From positions 5,587,501 to 5,651,500 of the forward strand of contig JAMJFZ010001868.1 of the NCBI GenBank assembly GCA_026225945.1: 64,000 bases of DNA. Reading direction: 5' to 3'. This document shows, one piece after another, positions 39,146-52,990 of the stretch (position 1 is its first letter; each line of letters opens with the position of its first letter). This DNA is from Cricetomys ansorgei (taxonomy: Eukaryota; Chordata; Mammalia; Rodentia; Nesomyidae). The translations under genes were made by a program, and so were the position numbers. The notes beneath the pieces were generated by a model. That model searched no databases, was not told the DNA's origin, and was given only the letters and a program-made list of their open reading frames with translations.

Positions 39146-40899
39146 TGCTGACCTAAAGCAGAACCGTGGAAGATGAGCAGGCTTTGCACATTCTCCATTT
39201 TTCACAAAGTAAGAGGATTTGTATTGAAGTCTGTGTCAGCCTACCAATATGGACCTATGTTCAACTCTAGGTGCCTCAAGAGTGAAAGGAGAACCCAAAG
39301 ATAGCAGAAATAGGAATAAAGATAAGCATGAAAAGGAAGAGCCAAATAAACGGGAATGTAGCATAAGGAATCTATCTTATTTTAATGCCAAGAAAAGGTA
39401 TCGTAATTCATTTCTCCTTTCCAAATATCCGTTATCCGGGGAGTTGTTGAGCAAACTATAGCACATTAGTACAATAGATTAAAATGTGACTAAACACAGG
39501 AGGAAAGGTAATCTCCAAGTTAAATAATTTTACTTAGATCTTCCAGGATACATTACCACATGAAAAAAAGACGTGTGTAATAATGAAGCAGGCTAAGAAA
39601 TGTTTCATGTTCCGATTAAAATGTAAAAATTGTAATAATATGAAATTGTGTAAATCATAAAATAAATTCCAAGGGAGTTTTTTGACATTTTTTTTCTTTT
39701 CTGGCTTTCTCTCCTTGTGGGAATAAAATGGTAGAGGCAGCACACTGAAGAAGATCTCTTTAGCACTGTAATCTCCTGCATATCAAGAAGCTGCATGGTA
39801 ATGATAAGTTAATAATAGCTTTGAATCTAAGGATAATTTTGAATCTGACAAGTTTCAGAGAGAAATGAGATGAAAAGGGAGTGTAAGTTCACTTTTCAAC
39901 AGTGTCTCCAGTAACTGTTTGTGGAGTTATTCTTCACAGACAAGCATGCCATAAATACTGCCACGTTGCCTTTCTAAAGGCAACCACGAATTAGAAACTG
40001 GGTAGCACAGCAATGGAATCTGTTCTGATTGCAATTTGGCAATTTGCATATAAAGATGCAAATCTTAAAATGCAAAGCCAGCAGCACTGAGTGACACCAC
40101 CATGCGGATGTGACTAATGTACATTTCAGAAAAGCTACTGTATGTCGCATTTGCTGTCATATCAGCATAGGTGAGCTATCCAGAAAATCCCTAAGTCTGT
40201 TTTAAGCTATCAGTTTATGTTCCTTAAGTGAGCCCACTATAATATTCTGAAAGCTTAAAGTATTGTGGAATTAAAAGTTATCATAACGGTTAAAATTAGC
40301 ATTCTCATATTAATATTTAACCAATTCTTTTATCTGTATATTTCATCTGCATCAGGTATGAGCATAAAGCTTGTTGGTTGGGGTGCTTTTATTGGGGTCT
40401 TCCTATTTTTACCCTCTGGAGCTGAGATGATCTTGCTTTTCAGTTTATGGAACATCAACAAATTACATTATGCATCTTAAAGTCTACTACTTTCTCTTTG
40501 TCCTTTGTCATCACTTTCTATCCCTTTTCATTTCACATCTTTGATGCCACCCTTTTACATAGTGCACATACTTAGATCCCTTCTATATGCATAAAACTCT
40601 TGTTGTTGTGTACATGTATTTTAATGTTATGTAAATGGCATGGTCATATAAACTGCATCCTACATTTTTTACTTTTTCATTAAGTATTATCAGCCTGGAA
40701 ACTCAGAGTTACTATATAATCACAAAATGAGGAGCTGGTTTTACTGTATACAGCTGATTGTGGAGGAGTCACAGGAAATAATTTCTGTAGATAGGAAGTC
40801 TCTGTAGAGAGCAGACTCAGGCTGCAGTCATCTTGGAGAAGAAAGCTGTTGCTGATACTTTCTGTACACACTGTCAACATTCACACTCCAGCCAGAAAC
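39146..40899. other. Unique intergenic sequence
   Basis: No gene or repeat recognised. Confidence 0.6.
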
Positions 40900-41060
40900 T
40901 AATCACATGATGATTCTATTGTTGTTCATTAATATGATCAAATATATTATCACAATTTCTGATGTCCACTGTCCTTACATTCCTGAGATCAATCCTCTTC
41001 TGTTCATAGTATAATGTTAAAACTACATTGCTGAATTCTCCCCATTAAATATTTGGAACC
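40900..41060 (-). mobile_element. Possible L1 ORF2-region relic, antisense
   Basis: ATTAATATGATCAAATATATT, CTTACATTCCTGAGATCAATCC and CATTGCTGAATTC loosely follow antisense L1 reverse-transcriptase-region sequence. It is heavily decayed and has no open frame of note. Confidence 0.35.
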
Positions 41061-41461
41061 TTTTAACTAATACTCAAAAATAAGTGGACTTATCTTTTTT
41101 CTTTTCCTCATCATGTCTTCATCTAGGTTGGATACTCTGCAGAATGGGTTTTCATTTGTCCTTCAAGAGTTATTCTTTTCTATTCTTCTACTCACTCAAA
41201 GTCATGGGATGTGATTGAATCAATCCCATCAATGATCCTTCATCCTGAGTTCAGTCAATACCCTTCTGGCAGAAGTTGAGTGAAGTTTATCTATTATCTC
41301 AGTGCCATTTCTGTCCAGTTACAGAGTTCAATGTCTCTCTCCACAATAGATCAACTTCAGATTTTACTGACAGTTTCCTCAAATTGCCCTTTTTGGACAA
41401 AAATGTATCTCTGGCTCCTTCCTTTGTTAAGTCTGGGTCCAAAACTAATAGTGCCAGCTTT

Positions 41462-41530
41462 ATTAAATAAACATTTACTTTGTTATTAAAGAAACATTTA
41501 CTTTGTTATTAAATAAACATTTACTTTGTT
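41462..41530 (+). repeat. 23-bp minisatellite, three units
   Basis: ATTAAATAAACATTTACTTT followed by GTT is repeated three times head to tail. Units 1 and 3 are identical; unit 2 has one T to G change. Each unit carries an AATAAA hexamer except the middle one. Confidence 0.95.
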
Positions 41531-41572
41531 AATGAGCTGCACACTTTCTCTCTTTTCTTCTAAAAATATTTG

Positions 41573-41716
41573 TGCCTGAAATGGTGACACATGACTGCAA
41601 TCACAGCACTCAGGAGGCAGCGGCCGGAGGATCACAGAAACTTGAGCTAGCCTGATTTGGATAGTAAATTCCAGGCCTTAGAGAGCTACACAGTGATGTC
41701 TCAAAACAAAAGAAAA
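41573..41716 (+). mobile_element. B1 SINE, old
   Basis: AATGGTGACACATGACTGCAA, TCACAGCACTCAGGAGGCAG, CTTGAGCTAGCCTGATTTGG and GAGAGCTACACAGTGATGTC match a diverged B1. Confidence 0.75.
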
Positions 41717-43400
41717 TAAATTAAGAAAATGTATAAAATGAAAACATATTCATTATCAATCCAGTAGCACATAATAAGTCAAATTTGAAAAGTAAAAGGT
41801 TGGCTAATTGTCATCATAAATTATTATAAATTTTCTGGCTTTATATCAATTTTGCAATATTATATTGCATGAACATCTATTTTTGTGGTGTCAATTTAGT
41901 GGCATTTATCAGCTCACTATGGTCTAACATGACTCTTTTACCTATAACTGTTTTCCCTTTTATTTCATATTTAAGTATATACTCTTAATAAACTTACAAA
42001 GTTTGTCACTTGATATGTCATTCAAAGAACATACTTTTGCCTTTAAAACCAACTTTTAAATGTATTTGTTGGCTTTACATATCATCTGACTCATTTACTA
42101 TGCAATTTCATTTTTGATTTCTGTGTGACAAAATAGATCATAGCATTTAGGTTGTATGAGTTTGGAACTTGAAGTATGAAAATAAACTTCATGAATTGGT
42201 TGGGGAAATAGCCTTGTACTTTCTAAAATGATGAAAACACCTAACACATTATTTCTTCCAGAGATCCTGCAGAGAGATTAATTTTTATCTTTATATTTCA
42301 TAATCCTTGATTTTGGAATGTTTGAGTAAACTGATAACATACCGATGAGTACATCAGTTTAATTAGGCTAGAAAATCCATTAAGAATGCTGCCAAGGCAA
42401 CCTGGGAAGCCCAGATTTAATCACTAATTCTGCTGTAGTCTCTGCTTATGTGCCTCTTCTGATTCTCCAACTCGTCTGTCTGGCTCATTTTGCTCTACAA
42501 CATTCTCCAGCATAACAACAGGCTCTCAGTAGCCAGTTAGGACTCCCCTTGTTTGAGGACCCAGGCATTTGCAACTGTGCATCAAACAGTCTGAGGTAAG
42601 TCTTTCCAGCAGGGGCCAAAACCACCATTAATAAAATCCAGTGACTTGGAAGAGTTAACATCCTGCAAAATGCATATATAGACACACATACACATTGACA
42701 GGCTGAGAAAGGAAGCCAGCAGATGAGTTTCTCTCAGTTCTTTCTTCCAGTTGGATGCATAAGGTAGAAGTTTCTTTATACAGTATATGCAGTCTTCTCA
42801 GGAGACGCCCATGGGCTGAGCTGTCGCCTCACAGCCATTTGCAGGCATAGCGCAAGTCATCCATCTTCAGGGGTCCATCCAACTCTGTCACATGTCTTCC
42901 TCCTCACTCTCATTGGCCTGAGACTGCCCTTTTCAGCTTTGGCACTTCAATCTTTGTTTAGGCTTTCCCCAGGGGAACCCTAGGAAGACTGGCTGTTTAC
43001 ACCAGTCACTCAGCATCTAACAGGAACAACTCTACCCTAATTAGAAAAGAAAGAATTGGGAATTTTGATTTTCAGGCATCTTTCTCTGTTGTAACTTTAA
43101 CAGAGAGTAAAAAGAAGTAGCAACTTTGAGATAATATGGGCCCCATGGTCATTTTAGCTACCTCATATAAAATTACATCCTTGTATTCAAGGATTAGACC
43201 CATGTTTCCAAACAGTTCAGCCATGATTGCTTGCATTCTTTTTTCACTTTTCAAGAGTTCAACAAAAGTACACTATACTAGATAAAATTAGTTTTCTAAG
43301 AATAACTGTTAGAATTCTTCTCATCCTGAAGAGATTCCTAAAATATATTATTCCAGGCAACATAGAAGAGAAAAGGATAGTCTCAGGAGGCTTTACTAAA
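41717..43400. other. Unique intergenic sequence
   Basis: No gene or confident repeat. Confidence 0.6.
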
Positions 43401-43960
43401 ATGGTAAGTCAGAACCACAATAAGACACAGTATCCTTTCAGACTTTCTAGGATAGCAATGGTAATAATTAGAAAGAAAACATAGAAAGGAAAATAAGAAG
43501 TATAGATAAGAATGTGAAGAAATTAAGATCCTAGTATGTTGCTAAGTGGATGCAGTTGATACAGCCTCCATGGGAAAAGTTCTGTGACTAAATCGGCTAA
43601 CTACAACCACAGAGGCAGCAACTTTAACCTTGAATGTGTACTGTGTTTTATGTAAAAACAAGATGTTAAATCTGCTTATACGCAGATTTTACAGTCACTC
43701 TGTTCCCAGTAAACAAAGAGCAAAGAAAACTCAAATGTTCATCAAGTGATAAACGTATGAAAAGTGGCATAATCATGCAAGAGAAATTTCTTCCACCAGG
43801 CAAAGAAATCAACCCAATATATGCTAGAATATAAATAAAATTCAAAATGTTACATTAGGTGAAAGTACCAAGCATGAGGGATTCTTCTTACATAAAATCT
43901 CCCAAATAGGCAAGTTCAACCGAAAGAGTGACTCATGGTTGCTACAAGCTCTACAAAGGG
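43400..43960 (+). mobile_element. L1M-type 3' fragment
   Basis: Ancient L1 3' sequence in order: GAATGTGAAGAAATTAAGATC, TAGTATGTTGCTAAGTGGATG, AAACTCAAATGTTCATCAAG, AATGTTACATTAGGTGAAAGT and CAAATAGGCAAGTTC. Decayed; no protein. Confidence 0.6.
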
Positions 43961-44286
43961 TTTCTTAGTTACTTTTCTATTGTGAAAAGTCATGTCCAAA
44001 GCAACTTATAAAAAAAATACTTAATTGGGACCTGGCTTAGAGTTGCAGAGGGTTGGTCCATGACCATTGTAGTGAGGAGTATAGCAGCAGGCGGTCACAG
44101 GAAGCATTAGAGCAGTAGCTGAGCGCTTACATCCTGATCCACAGGCAGGATGCGGAAAGAGAGAGAGTCCCGGCCTACAAAGATCTTTTGAAATTTCAAA
44201 TCTTTCCAGAAATAAGTCCACCAGCCAAGGACCAAGACATTCTATTATATGATCTTATGAGGGCCGTTTTCATTCAAACCATCACA
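43961..44286 (-). mobile_element. URR1-like rodent repeat
   Basis: In reverse orientation: TTTCTTAGTTACTTTTCTATT, TACTTAATTGGGACCTGGC, GGGTTGGTCCATGACCATTG, TCCTGATCCACAGGCAGGAT and TTTTCATTCAAACCATCACA. It inserted next to, or into, the L1M fragment on its left. Confidence 0.65.
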
Positions 44287-46085
44287 GAGTGGAATAGGAA
44301 ACAAGTGCTTGAAGTAAAGGCTTTGCCAAAGAAAAGCCCCTCCCCTTTGTCAATGCATGCTTCTTGAACTTCTGGGAACAAGTTGGAGAAGGTATATAAG
44401 AGAGAGAGTGACCTTTGGAATGGCAGTTGCAGTAGGACAGGGAAAGAGAGAGCACAAAAGCTGATGATAGGGGAGCAGGCAGAAATAAGGTCCAGATAAA
44501 GTGGACTAACTGGAATTTTAGAAAAGTTACAATTTAGATCTTTTTCAGTAATTGCTGTGCCAGGAGAAGCTGAACCGGAGTGGGTTAGAGTTAGTTGGGT
44601 TACAGGAAAGGGCTGTAAAGATTTCCCTCTTTTGTTTCTTTTCTGACCCTTTCCTTCTTAATGCTTTCAGCTAACTGACGTTTAGAAAAGTTACAGTTAG
44701 AAGTCTTTCATCTGGGAACAGAGGGGCAGAGTCAAGTTGCCAATGAAAAAGTAAAAGTTACAAAGGTTTGAAAGCTAAGATATAGAGCTCAGACCCAAAT
44801 GGCAAAAAAACAGCCACACCCACACCAACATCCCTTTTAAAATAGAAAAACCCTTTACAAATGACAGATGAGGAATACTGTGAATGAACAAAATATTATT
44901 ATGAATTTATATTAGATATAGTTCACTATAATGAAGATTTTAAAGGATATGTATATATATAACACAAATACACACACACAAGACTTTCTTTATTAACCTT
45001 AAAAACACCAGACTTTTTCCTAAAATACTTCTCAACTAGTTATTGAAAGTCTGTGGAATAGGGGAGCACAGAAAGTATAGAAGCTTCTTAAGTGAACACT
45101 GTAAATTAGTACTTGTTAACAATCACTCAGTAGCAACATTTTGTTCTCTTTCAGCACTGACTAGCTGTGATGATACTCCTCACAGTGGCTGACAACCACA
45201 GTAGTCAATGAAATATCTGTTCAAAACACTGATACCATACTGGGATACTGATGCCACCTTTTAAAATATGTTTATCATATTTTATATCTACCTTTATAAT
45301 ATACCTCATTTCAGACATAACTGAATATTTTTCTTCTATTATTATGTCATTAAAGAAGCTATGTTAGTGTAATTGTCTTACAAGTACAGTTTTAGTTGGG
45401 AACAGCATGTCATCTATTTGTTCAAGTCAACTAGAATATTTGAAAAGAACGAAGACTTATTTGGCATTCCACGAAGCAATTCTATTTGAGAACTGAATAT
45501 TCAGAAAAAGATTACATAAAGAATAAGAATAAATTTGTAAAGTAGCTGCAATAAAATAAATTAAGTAAGAATTAGTTAACATTAAAATAAAGGAATAGAA
45601 GATCAGTAATAGGAGGTTATAAAAAATAATCTAACCAGAATTAGAGGGTTATTAATTTAAGACAAAGAAGTGTAATATAATCATAAATATAACCCATGAC
45701 TGTAAGCATAATAAACATCCCAGATATCATTAAAGATGTAAATCACAAGCAATCCTATGGGAAAACAAAAAGACTCGATGAATTCAACATCTGAGAGATT
45801 TTAAGAAATTGACAATCTAAAAGTAAATTCATCATATTAACCACTTCAACAACCATTTATTTAAATGCTATTGTGTGCTGATCAATCTTAACAGGGAATT
45901 AAAGACGGATTTTAAATTTGAGAGACTTTGCATTTAGTTTTATTACAGTGGGAAAAAAATAATGGCCTTTCTGTAGGACAATACAGCTGAATGTGGCGAA
46001 GAATTGATACTTCTTCCAGCTATCTTTTTCTCATGTTCTAGTAATGAAAACACTGGGATGATTTTCTGGACAATTAAGATGAGAC
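44287..46085. other. Unique intergenic sequence
   Basis: No gene. A short internal repeat, TAGAAAAGTTACA-, occurs at about 44519 and 44682 with similar flanks; the segment may be part of an unassigned old element. Confidence 0.55.

Positions 46086-46087
<2 letters not shown>

Positions 46088-46141
<54 letters not shown>
46088..46141. repeat. (TA)n microsatellite
   Basis: About 27 uninterrupted TA units. Confidence 0.97.
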
Positions 46142-46145
<4 letters not shown>

Positions 46146-46660
46146 AACCATGTAATTTTGTGAGCACATTTGTAGAAGCAGGTATAAAGTGTTTTAACTG
46201 CTTAAATGCATATGTAGAAAGGGACACTATTGGTTCTGTTTGAAAGACTGATAAAAATATGACAGAGATATGATTCTAATGATCAGGGGCAGGAGTAATG
46301 ATCACATGAAGGGAAATATAGGTAGGCTGAGTGTGATTAGGGGATAACTTAAGAAAAAACATCATGAACAGAGTAGAAAGAAAGAGTGGAAATTAATACC
46401 AAGTATTTTAAAGCCAGTTTCTCACCACTTTGAGGAAGTCACAGTTAGCAATTGTCTGCTAAAGGAAGTAAGTGCAGGATCTCTGCAGGCAGTTTTATGT
46501 CCAGTATTTCCTTAGCATCACATCGAAACTCATACAAAGATCTCTTCATGGTTTGACACTCGAGTACCCTGCTCTGGCTTAATTACAAAAATGACTTTAT
46601 TTTCTTTAATGTGTCCCTGCTTATCTCTTTCCATTTCCCTCTATAGTGTGTGTGCATGTA

Positions 46661-46706
<46 letters not shown>

Positions 46707-47149
46707 TCTGTGTTTGTTGGTTGAATTCACAAATTTTCATGTCACTTTGAAGACCCTCTCTGCCCCTGGAGTAACTCTTTATTTACCTATACATCACATG
46801 GCATAAAGTCATATTAACAATTTTCACTCGGAGATGTCTTCCTCCTACTGGCATTTTAATTTTTAAAGGAAATTAGAATGAAATTCTCCCTAAAGGAAGG
46901 TTTCAGAATCTGTAGCACATGACAGAAAGATAGTTGGGAGAAAGAACTCATCTGTCTCTCACTCTATTCTGTACCCTGATGCAGGTAAGCACTGAGTTTT
47001 CCCTAGATGGTACAACGTTTGTTTCAAAGTCTGTCTAATCTAATATTAACCTTTAATTTGCCTAATTTACTATATCATTACTGAAAAAAGGTATCTGTAT
47101 TAGTCAATAACTTTATTCTTATAAAGTATTTTTACATGGTGCATGTTCA
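46142..47149. other. Unique sequence with a (GT)n tract at 46646-46702
   Basis: No gene. The GT tract has about 20 clean units after interrupted GTGTGCATGTATGTGAG. Confidence 0.65.
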
Positions 47150-47290
47150 TGACGTCTTAGCATAGCTCTTTGTGGTGGTTTTGTTGACCTCCCCATACCA
47201 GACAGATAAAAACTCAGGTTTAATGAGGAACTTAGAGACTTGCTCTAGATCACACAATAATCAAGACACAAATCCTGCACTTGAGTCAAG
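47150..47290 (+). mobile_element. MIR-like SINE, degraded
   Basis: Spaced matches to the MIR 3' half: AGGAACTTAGAGACTTGCTC, TAGATCACACAATAATCAAG and ACACAAATCCTGCAC. Confidence 0.5.
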
Positions 47291-50200
47291 TCAGAAGTTC
47301 TTGGACAATTCTGATACAGATAATTTAAATATAATGGGAAGAATAATCTAGAAACTCAGTTGACAAATATGCAGGGCAGAGCAGAAGAGGGACAGTTCTC
47401 CAGTTATTAGGATTGAGCAGCAGTGAAAGCAGATCTTAAGTCCTTCCACCTGAAGCTCCCTGATGTGCAGCACCTGAGCCTTGAGGCCCTGACAGCGAGA
47501 GGCATTCCTCCTCTACAGTTCCCAGCCCACCTCTGCCCTACAGTTCACTGTACTGAGCACAGGACACATTTCTACAGATTGAAAGCAGGGCAAACAGAAT
47601 AAACCAGATGACTCATGTCAGAAGAAAAGATTTCACATCACACAACAAATTTCATTGCAGGACCTGAAAGTGAAAGAGAAGATTGTAGCATTAAAGCAAT
47701 TCGGGAAAGAAAGAGACCTTTCAGCTGCCCCAGTAGCCCCAATGTCCAGAAAACATACCAACATACCGTGTTACTCTTCCTACACTGTACAGCAGCTATT
47801 ATTGAAGGGAGGTTTTATTTTGTTCTGTTGGGTTGTTTTTTATAAGAATAACTGTTTTGAAATATGAAATGCAGACTTTTTCTGAAAATCTCTTAAAAGG
47901 AGTGAATGATGGCCATCCCCTCTGCCACAATAGTAAGAGTTCTAGCTTTCCCAGCAATGTCACAGGGAACTGACATTTATATTTGAATCCTTCCTCTTTA
48001 AACAAGGGTAAATTGTTTTGGCTGGTGGCAAAATACAACTAAATAATGAATGAACACTACTAAGCCTATAATAAAGGATATTATTTTATTATCATCAGCA
48101 GTAGATTGGTTTAATAGAGTTGCAACAGAAAGCTTTATAGAACAGAAGGGAATTGAATCTGTGTCTACTAAATACATCACTATTACTAGGACAGAGTGCA
48201 GTTCTGATCATCACATGATTTTCTAAGAGAACAGAAGATAGCATTGTTTTGTCTGTTTAAGACCCCTCTTAATATATATTGTTGATTTACCAACTAAGAA
48301 CTCATTGCCAAGAGCACCATAACTTCACCTATACAATCTTATTTAAATTCACAGTTTCTGGAATATCAAAGCCTTTTTTGCACTTGGGATACTTGACAAC
48401 ACTTCAGTACATTTTTTGAGAGTCATTTTCAATAATCAATTCACAAAACAGCACAAAAATTGCAATGACTGTAGCATTATACAGTTCTTGAAATAAATTA
48501 AAAGAAAACAATAAATTAAATAACTACTATGTATATTATATTTGTGTAGATTTTTCGAGTCCCCTGCCCGGCTATATTCCAGAGATATTAACTGGAGATG
48601 CTGCTTAGAAAGAATAAATTCTGTTTATACTATGTATTTTATACTGATAGAATTTGTAACTTTTTAGCAAACCAGAACACATACTGAAAGGATTTTTTTG
48701 CCAGTGCAAAGTTTGCACAACCAATTGGTTTCCATAAGGAGAGCAAAGAGAGGGTCAACTGCAAGTCAAGTAGCCTCTAACAGCAAGAAATGGGGAGATA
48801 TCGTTCCATTCTGTTATGGTTGATAGGTGCTATTTGGAGACATGACCCACAACTTCCATAAGCCTGTGGCCTGAAGCAAAAGAAAATCATCATTTTGGTC
48901 AACAAGTGTCCTATATAATCACAATGTCTATCCCTGAATATTTCACAGTTCATTATGCTCCATAGACATGTCATGGGGATTCATCTCAATCACATTACAA
49001 AAACATTCAAAGGCCGAAAGTGATTTACACTGTAAAGAGCCATTGGTCGCATCACTTGGCTTTAATAGATATCTACTGTAATGACTGCTAGTGTCATCTA
49101 GCACACCACGGTCTGGAGTTTTAATCTGATACCCTTTGGTGCTTATCTTTGGCATCATCCAGAAGCTGAGTCTGATGCCAAGTTGGTCATGCAGAGAATG
49201 TAAATTTAAAGAGCCATTTTCATTTATAACAAACAGACCCAGCTGGGAACACAGCTGTTAAATGGAAAAGGGAAGCAACATTTCCTGCTACCTGGGCAGG
49301 TCTAATTATAAAACCAACCAGACAAGGTTTCAAAATTCATAAATGAACTAGTTCACCATTAACATGGGTTTGACTTAAAGTGATAAAGGTGAAATTATCT
49401 CAAGCACAGATTACAGAAGAAGTCGGAAACCTGTTTATCTTAATTGAAGCTTTGACTTTAACATAGTTTCTTAGCTTATCTATATGTCTACATGAATCTA
49501 AATTTTGTATAACTCAGACCAAAAATATGTTAATTACGGTTTCTTTTGCATTCTTTTCCCAGTATTCTTCATAAAGCGGCACACAAGAAAATATTAGCAA
49601 GCAAAGCATATGAAAACAATATTCTGAAACTTGAGTATAATAACAGTACATTTTAATAACCAAAGGAGACAGATGCATTCCCATGTACTGCTTCATGTCT
49701 TTCACTAATATTGTGGAGAGAAGGAATAAGATTTTCTCTATGGTATTTTGTTCATAGATGTCTTTTTTTTAAAACATGTGATGTTGTAAAAGGAAGTAAT
49801 CTTGATTTACATGATTTGATCTAACTGTTTAACTGCCCAATTATTATTCATCATGCATCATAGACCACCCTATAGGCCAGTCCTGGCTCCTACAGACTAC
49901 TTCAGATTCCTAAAGAAAGACATGCACAGTGTTTCCTGCCTATGACCCACTGTCCCTTTGAGGTTTAGTTTTTTAAAGTTCTAAAACATATCACACAGTG
50001 ATACAAGAAATATATATTTTAAGTATTTTCCTATATTCTAAAGCACTCGGTGTCTTTGTGTGTGAGCACAGGATCAACGTATCATAGAGGAGGTATTTCA
50101 CAGACACTAATTAGATTTGATTTCAGAATCATTTCATTTTATATTTTACCCCATTCTAGGTCATCCATCAAGATTCTTCTAACCTACAACATAGCCCTTG

Positions 50201-50734
50201 GAGCAATTGTGATGAGTAAACTTGAAAAGCCTTGAATTTCAGGTTTTAAACTTTAATTTCATGACTTCCTTTCAACTTATTTAATTCTTTACTTCTTTGC
50301 AGTAGAGAAAAAAATTTGTATTCTAACTAAGCTCTTGCAGCGTTTTGTTTTGTTTTTTTAATAGAAATATACTTTACATAATGAAACTGTGTTTGGATTT
50401 TACTTAACAAATAACTGGGAAAATATATTAATTCAAGGAAAAGATATTTTAGAACTTAGCCTTGAATAACTCTCCATCCTGCTGTACAGTGTTTTGTCAT
50501 AATGTCACACACAAGTTTTTTATACTACCCTGTGTTTATAGTTAACTGAAAACTCCACAGTTAAAGTTTTACCTGTGACAAAAAATCTCTACCTACTTCA
50601 CACTGAGGATTAATATTCAAATTCTGCTTCTCAAAATATTATCCTTAGTTAAATATATATTTTTCAAACTTCCAAAGAACAAAAGCAAATGTACTGTTCT
50701 TAGAAGGAATTTTCCAAAGAAGACAATTAAGCAT
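47291..50734. other. Unique intergenic sequence
   Basis: About 3.4 kb without a recognisable gene or repeat. All open frames are under 80 codons and featureless. Confidence 0.55.
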
Positions 50735-52402
50735 CAAAGGGTTGGAGGAACACTCCTCCATTGTTGGTGGGAGTACAAATTTGTAGAGTCACTGTGGAAA
50801 TCAATATGGTGGTTCCTCAGAAAATTGGAAATCAATCTACCTCAAGACCAAGCTGTACCACTCTTGGTCATATACTCAAAGGACTATTCATCCTAAGACA
50901 AAGATACTTGCTCACCTATATTTATAGTGGCTTTATTCATAATAAATAAAAAACATGCCAGAAACTAGAAACAACATAGATGCCCCACAACCAAAAAATG
51001 GAGAAAGAAAATGTGGTACATTTACACAATGGAGTATTGCTCAGCTGTTTAAAAAATGACATCATGAAATTTGCAGGTAAGTGGATAGAACTAGAAAAAA
51101 AATAATCTTGAGTGATATAACCCAGACCCAGAAAGACAAACATGGCATTTATCAGCCATGGATATTAGTTAAGTAAAGGACAATCGTGATACAATTTACA
51201 GACCCAGAAAAGCTAGGAAATAAGGAGGACTTTAGGGGGGACACAAAGATCTCTCTAGGAAGGAGAAATAGAATAGATTTTGTGGATAAACTGCAGGTGG
51301 GTGGGGATGGGAAGAAAAGGAATCAGCTGGGGATGGAGGGAGGGAGAGAGCTCAGAGACAGCTGAAATTGGGGGAATTTAGGGAGTGATGTGAAAGCCTA
51401 GTGCCTTGGAAACTTCCTTGAATCTACAAGGATGACCCTAGTGAGGACATTTGTAATAGAGGATTTGGAGCCTGAACTGGCCATCTTCTGTAACCAGGCA
51501 ACACTTTCAATGGCCAGATTGAGACGCCAACCCAGCCACAAAACCTTCAATCTACAATCTGTCCTGCTGGCAAGATGTGCTGGGGCAATGTCGGTGCAGA
51601 ATTTGTGGGAGTGGCCAAATATTGACTGGTCTGTCTTGAGGCCCATGCCACAGAGTAAGCACATGCCATGAGAGGGACATGCCCTACACTTCCTGGATGG
51701 AAAGGAACTGGCTGCTGGATAGCCCAGAAACCTAGAGTAGAACCAAACATGACTAGCAAAAAAATCCAAACAAAAACAAAAAGCAACAACAAAAACAGAA
51801 AAAAAAATCATCAATAATGTGATTCCTAGTGATATTTTGCTATACTCATAGATTATTGCCTAGCCCAATTATCACCCAAGAGTCTTCCTCTGGCAGCTAA
51901 TGGCAGCAGATGCAAAGACCCACAGCCAAATATTAGTCAGAGAGAGTGAGAGTCCAAACTGGAGATCTCCATTGGGTCCCTCCCCTTGGAACTCAGAGGT
52001 CATGGATCCCCATGGAAGAGGTAGAGGACAGGTTATAGGAACAAGAAAGGTCAAGGACACCAGGAGATCATGGCCTCCAGAATCAACTAAGCAGGGCCTA
52101 TAGGGGTTCACCTGAGACTGCATGGATCTGCATATATGTTATGATTGTTAACTTGGTGATTTTGTGGGACTCCTAGCAGAGGGGGTGGGTATGTCTCTGA
52201 TTCCTTTGCCTGCTCTTGGGACTCTTCTTCCTACTGGGTTTCTTCATTCAGCCTTGATATGAGGGTTTAATGCTTAGTCATATTATATCTCGTTATGAAG
52301 TGTTTGGTTGACATCCCTGGGAGGCCTGCTCTTTTCTAAAGGGAAATGGAAGAGGAGTCAGTCTCAGGGTATATTGTATGTGAGAGCAAAAAAAAAAAGA
52401 AG
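50735..52402 (+). mobile_element. 5'-truncated rodent L1, 3' end with A-rich tail (Lx type)
   Basis: Sense-orientation L1 3' sequence: GGAACACTCCTCCATTGTTGG, ATCAATATGGTGGTTCCTCA, ACATTTACACAATGGAGTATT, ACATCATGAAATTTGCAGGT, GGAGCCTGAACTGGCCATCT, GGAGTGGCCAAATATTGACTG, AGATCTCCATTGGGTCCCT, ATGCATGGATC-type spacer, GTGGGACTCCTAGCAGAGG, then CTGCTCTTTTCTAAAGGGA and an A-run at 52389-52400. It is mostly 3' UTR, so open frames here are not protein. Target-site duplications were not found by eye. Confidence 0.85.
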
Positions 52403-52990
52403 GCACTGTGTTACTAGTAGGAAGTGCTTACTATCTGGAATTGATCTAGTTACACTATATTTTTTTCTTTTTGTGCTCATAAAAACTTTCTGAAGTACAA
52501 TTTTCAGAGTACAATAAATGGTGGACAATAAAGTATACATATCAAGTTTGTCTCCAAAATGTATTATTAGTTTACCTTTCTAAAATGATACCATTTTATG
52601 TTCTCTTCAGTAGGTAGGGCTTAACATATGTTCAAGACCAGGAGTCACTAAGGCAAGGGTGGTTAGACTCAGAATGTAACAGTATGTAAAGCACTTAGAA
52701 CATTGTTCACAACATTGTGCATGAATATATGGGTTTCTCTCATCATTGCACTCCTTACGTTCATGAGATCTACAAAAACATCCCAGAACCCTAAACAAAT
52801 TAGTGAGGAAAAGTATAGAATCACTATTTTAGAGGTGCCATTGATGAAAATGATGAATTGAGCATCAGAAGTTTCCTTTCTGTGGAATCAATTAAATAAG
52901 TGGCAAGAAAAAAAATGTTCACATCAGCTATTTAGAAATCTGGAAATTTATCAAAGTTCTATACTAGTTCATAGAAACAGCATGCAGTTT
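52403..52990. other. Unique intergenic sequence
   Basis: No gene or repeat recognised between the L1 3' end and the 5S pseudogene. Confidence 0.6.

Noticed and set aside
51398..51814. Open frame of 138 codons on the minus strand
   Set aside because: It is antisense to an L1 3' UTR and has no recognisable domain.
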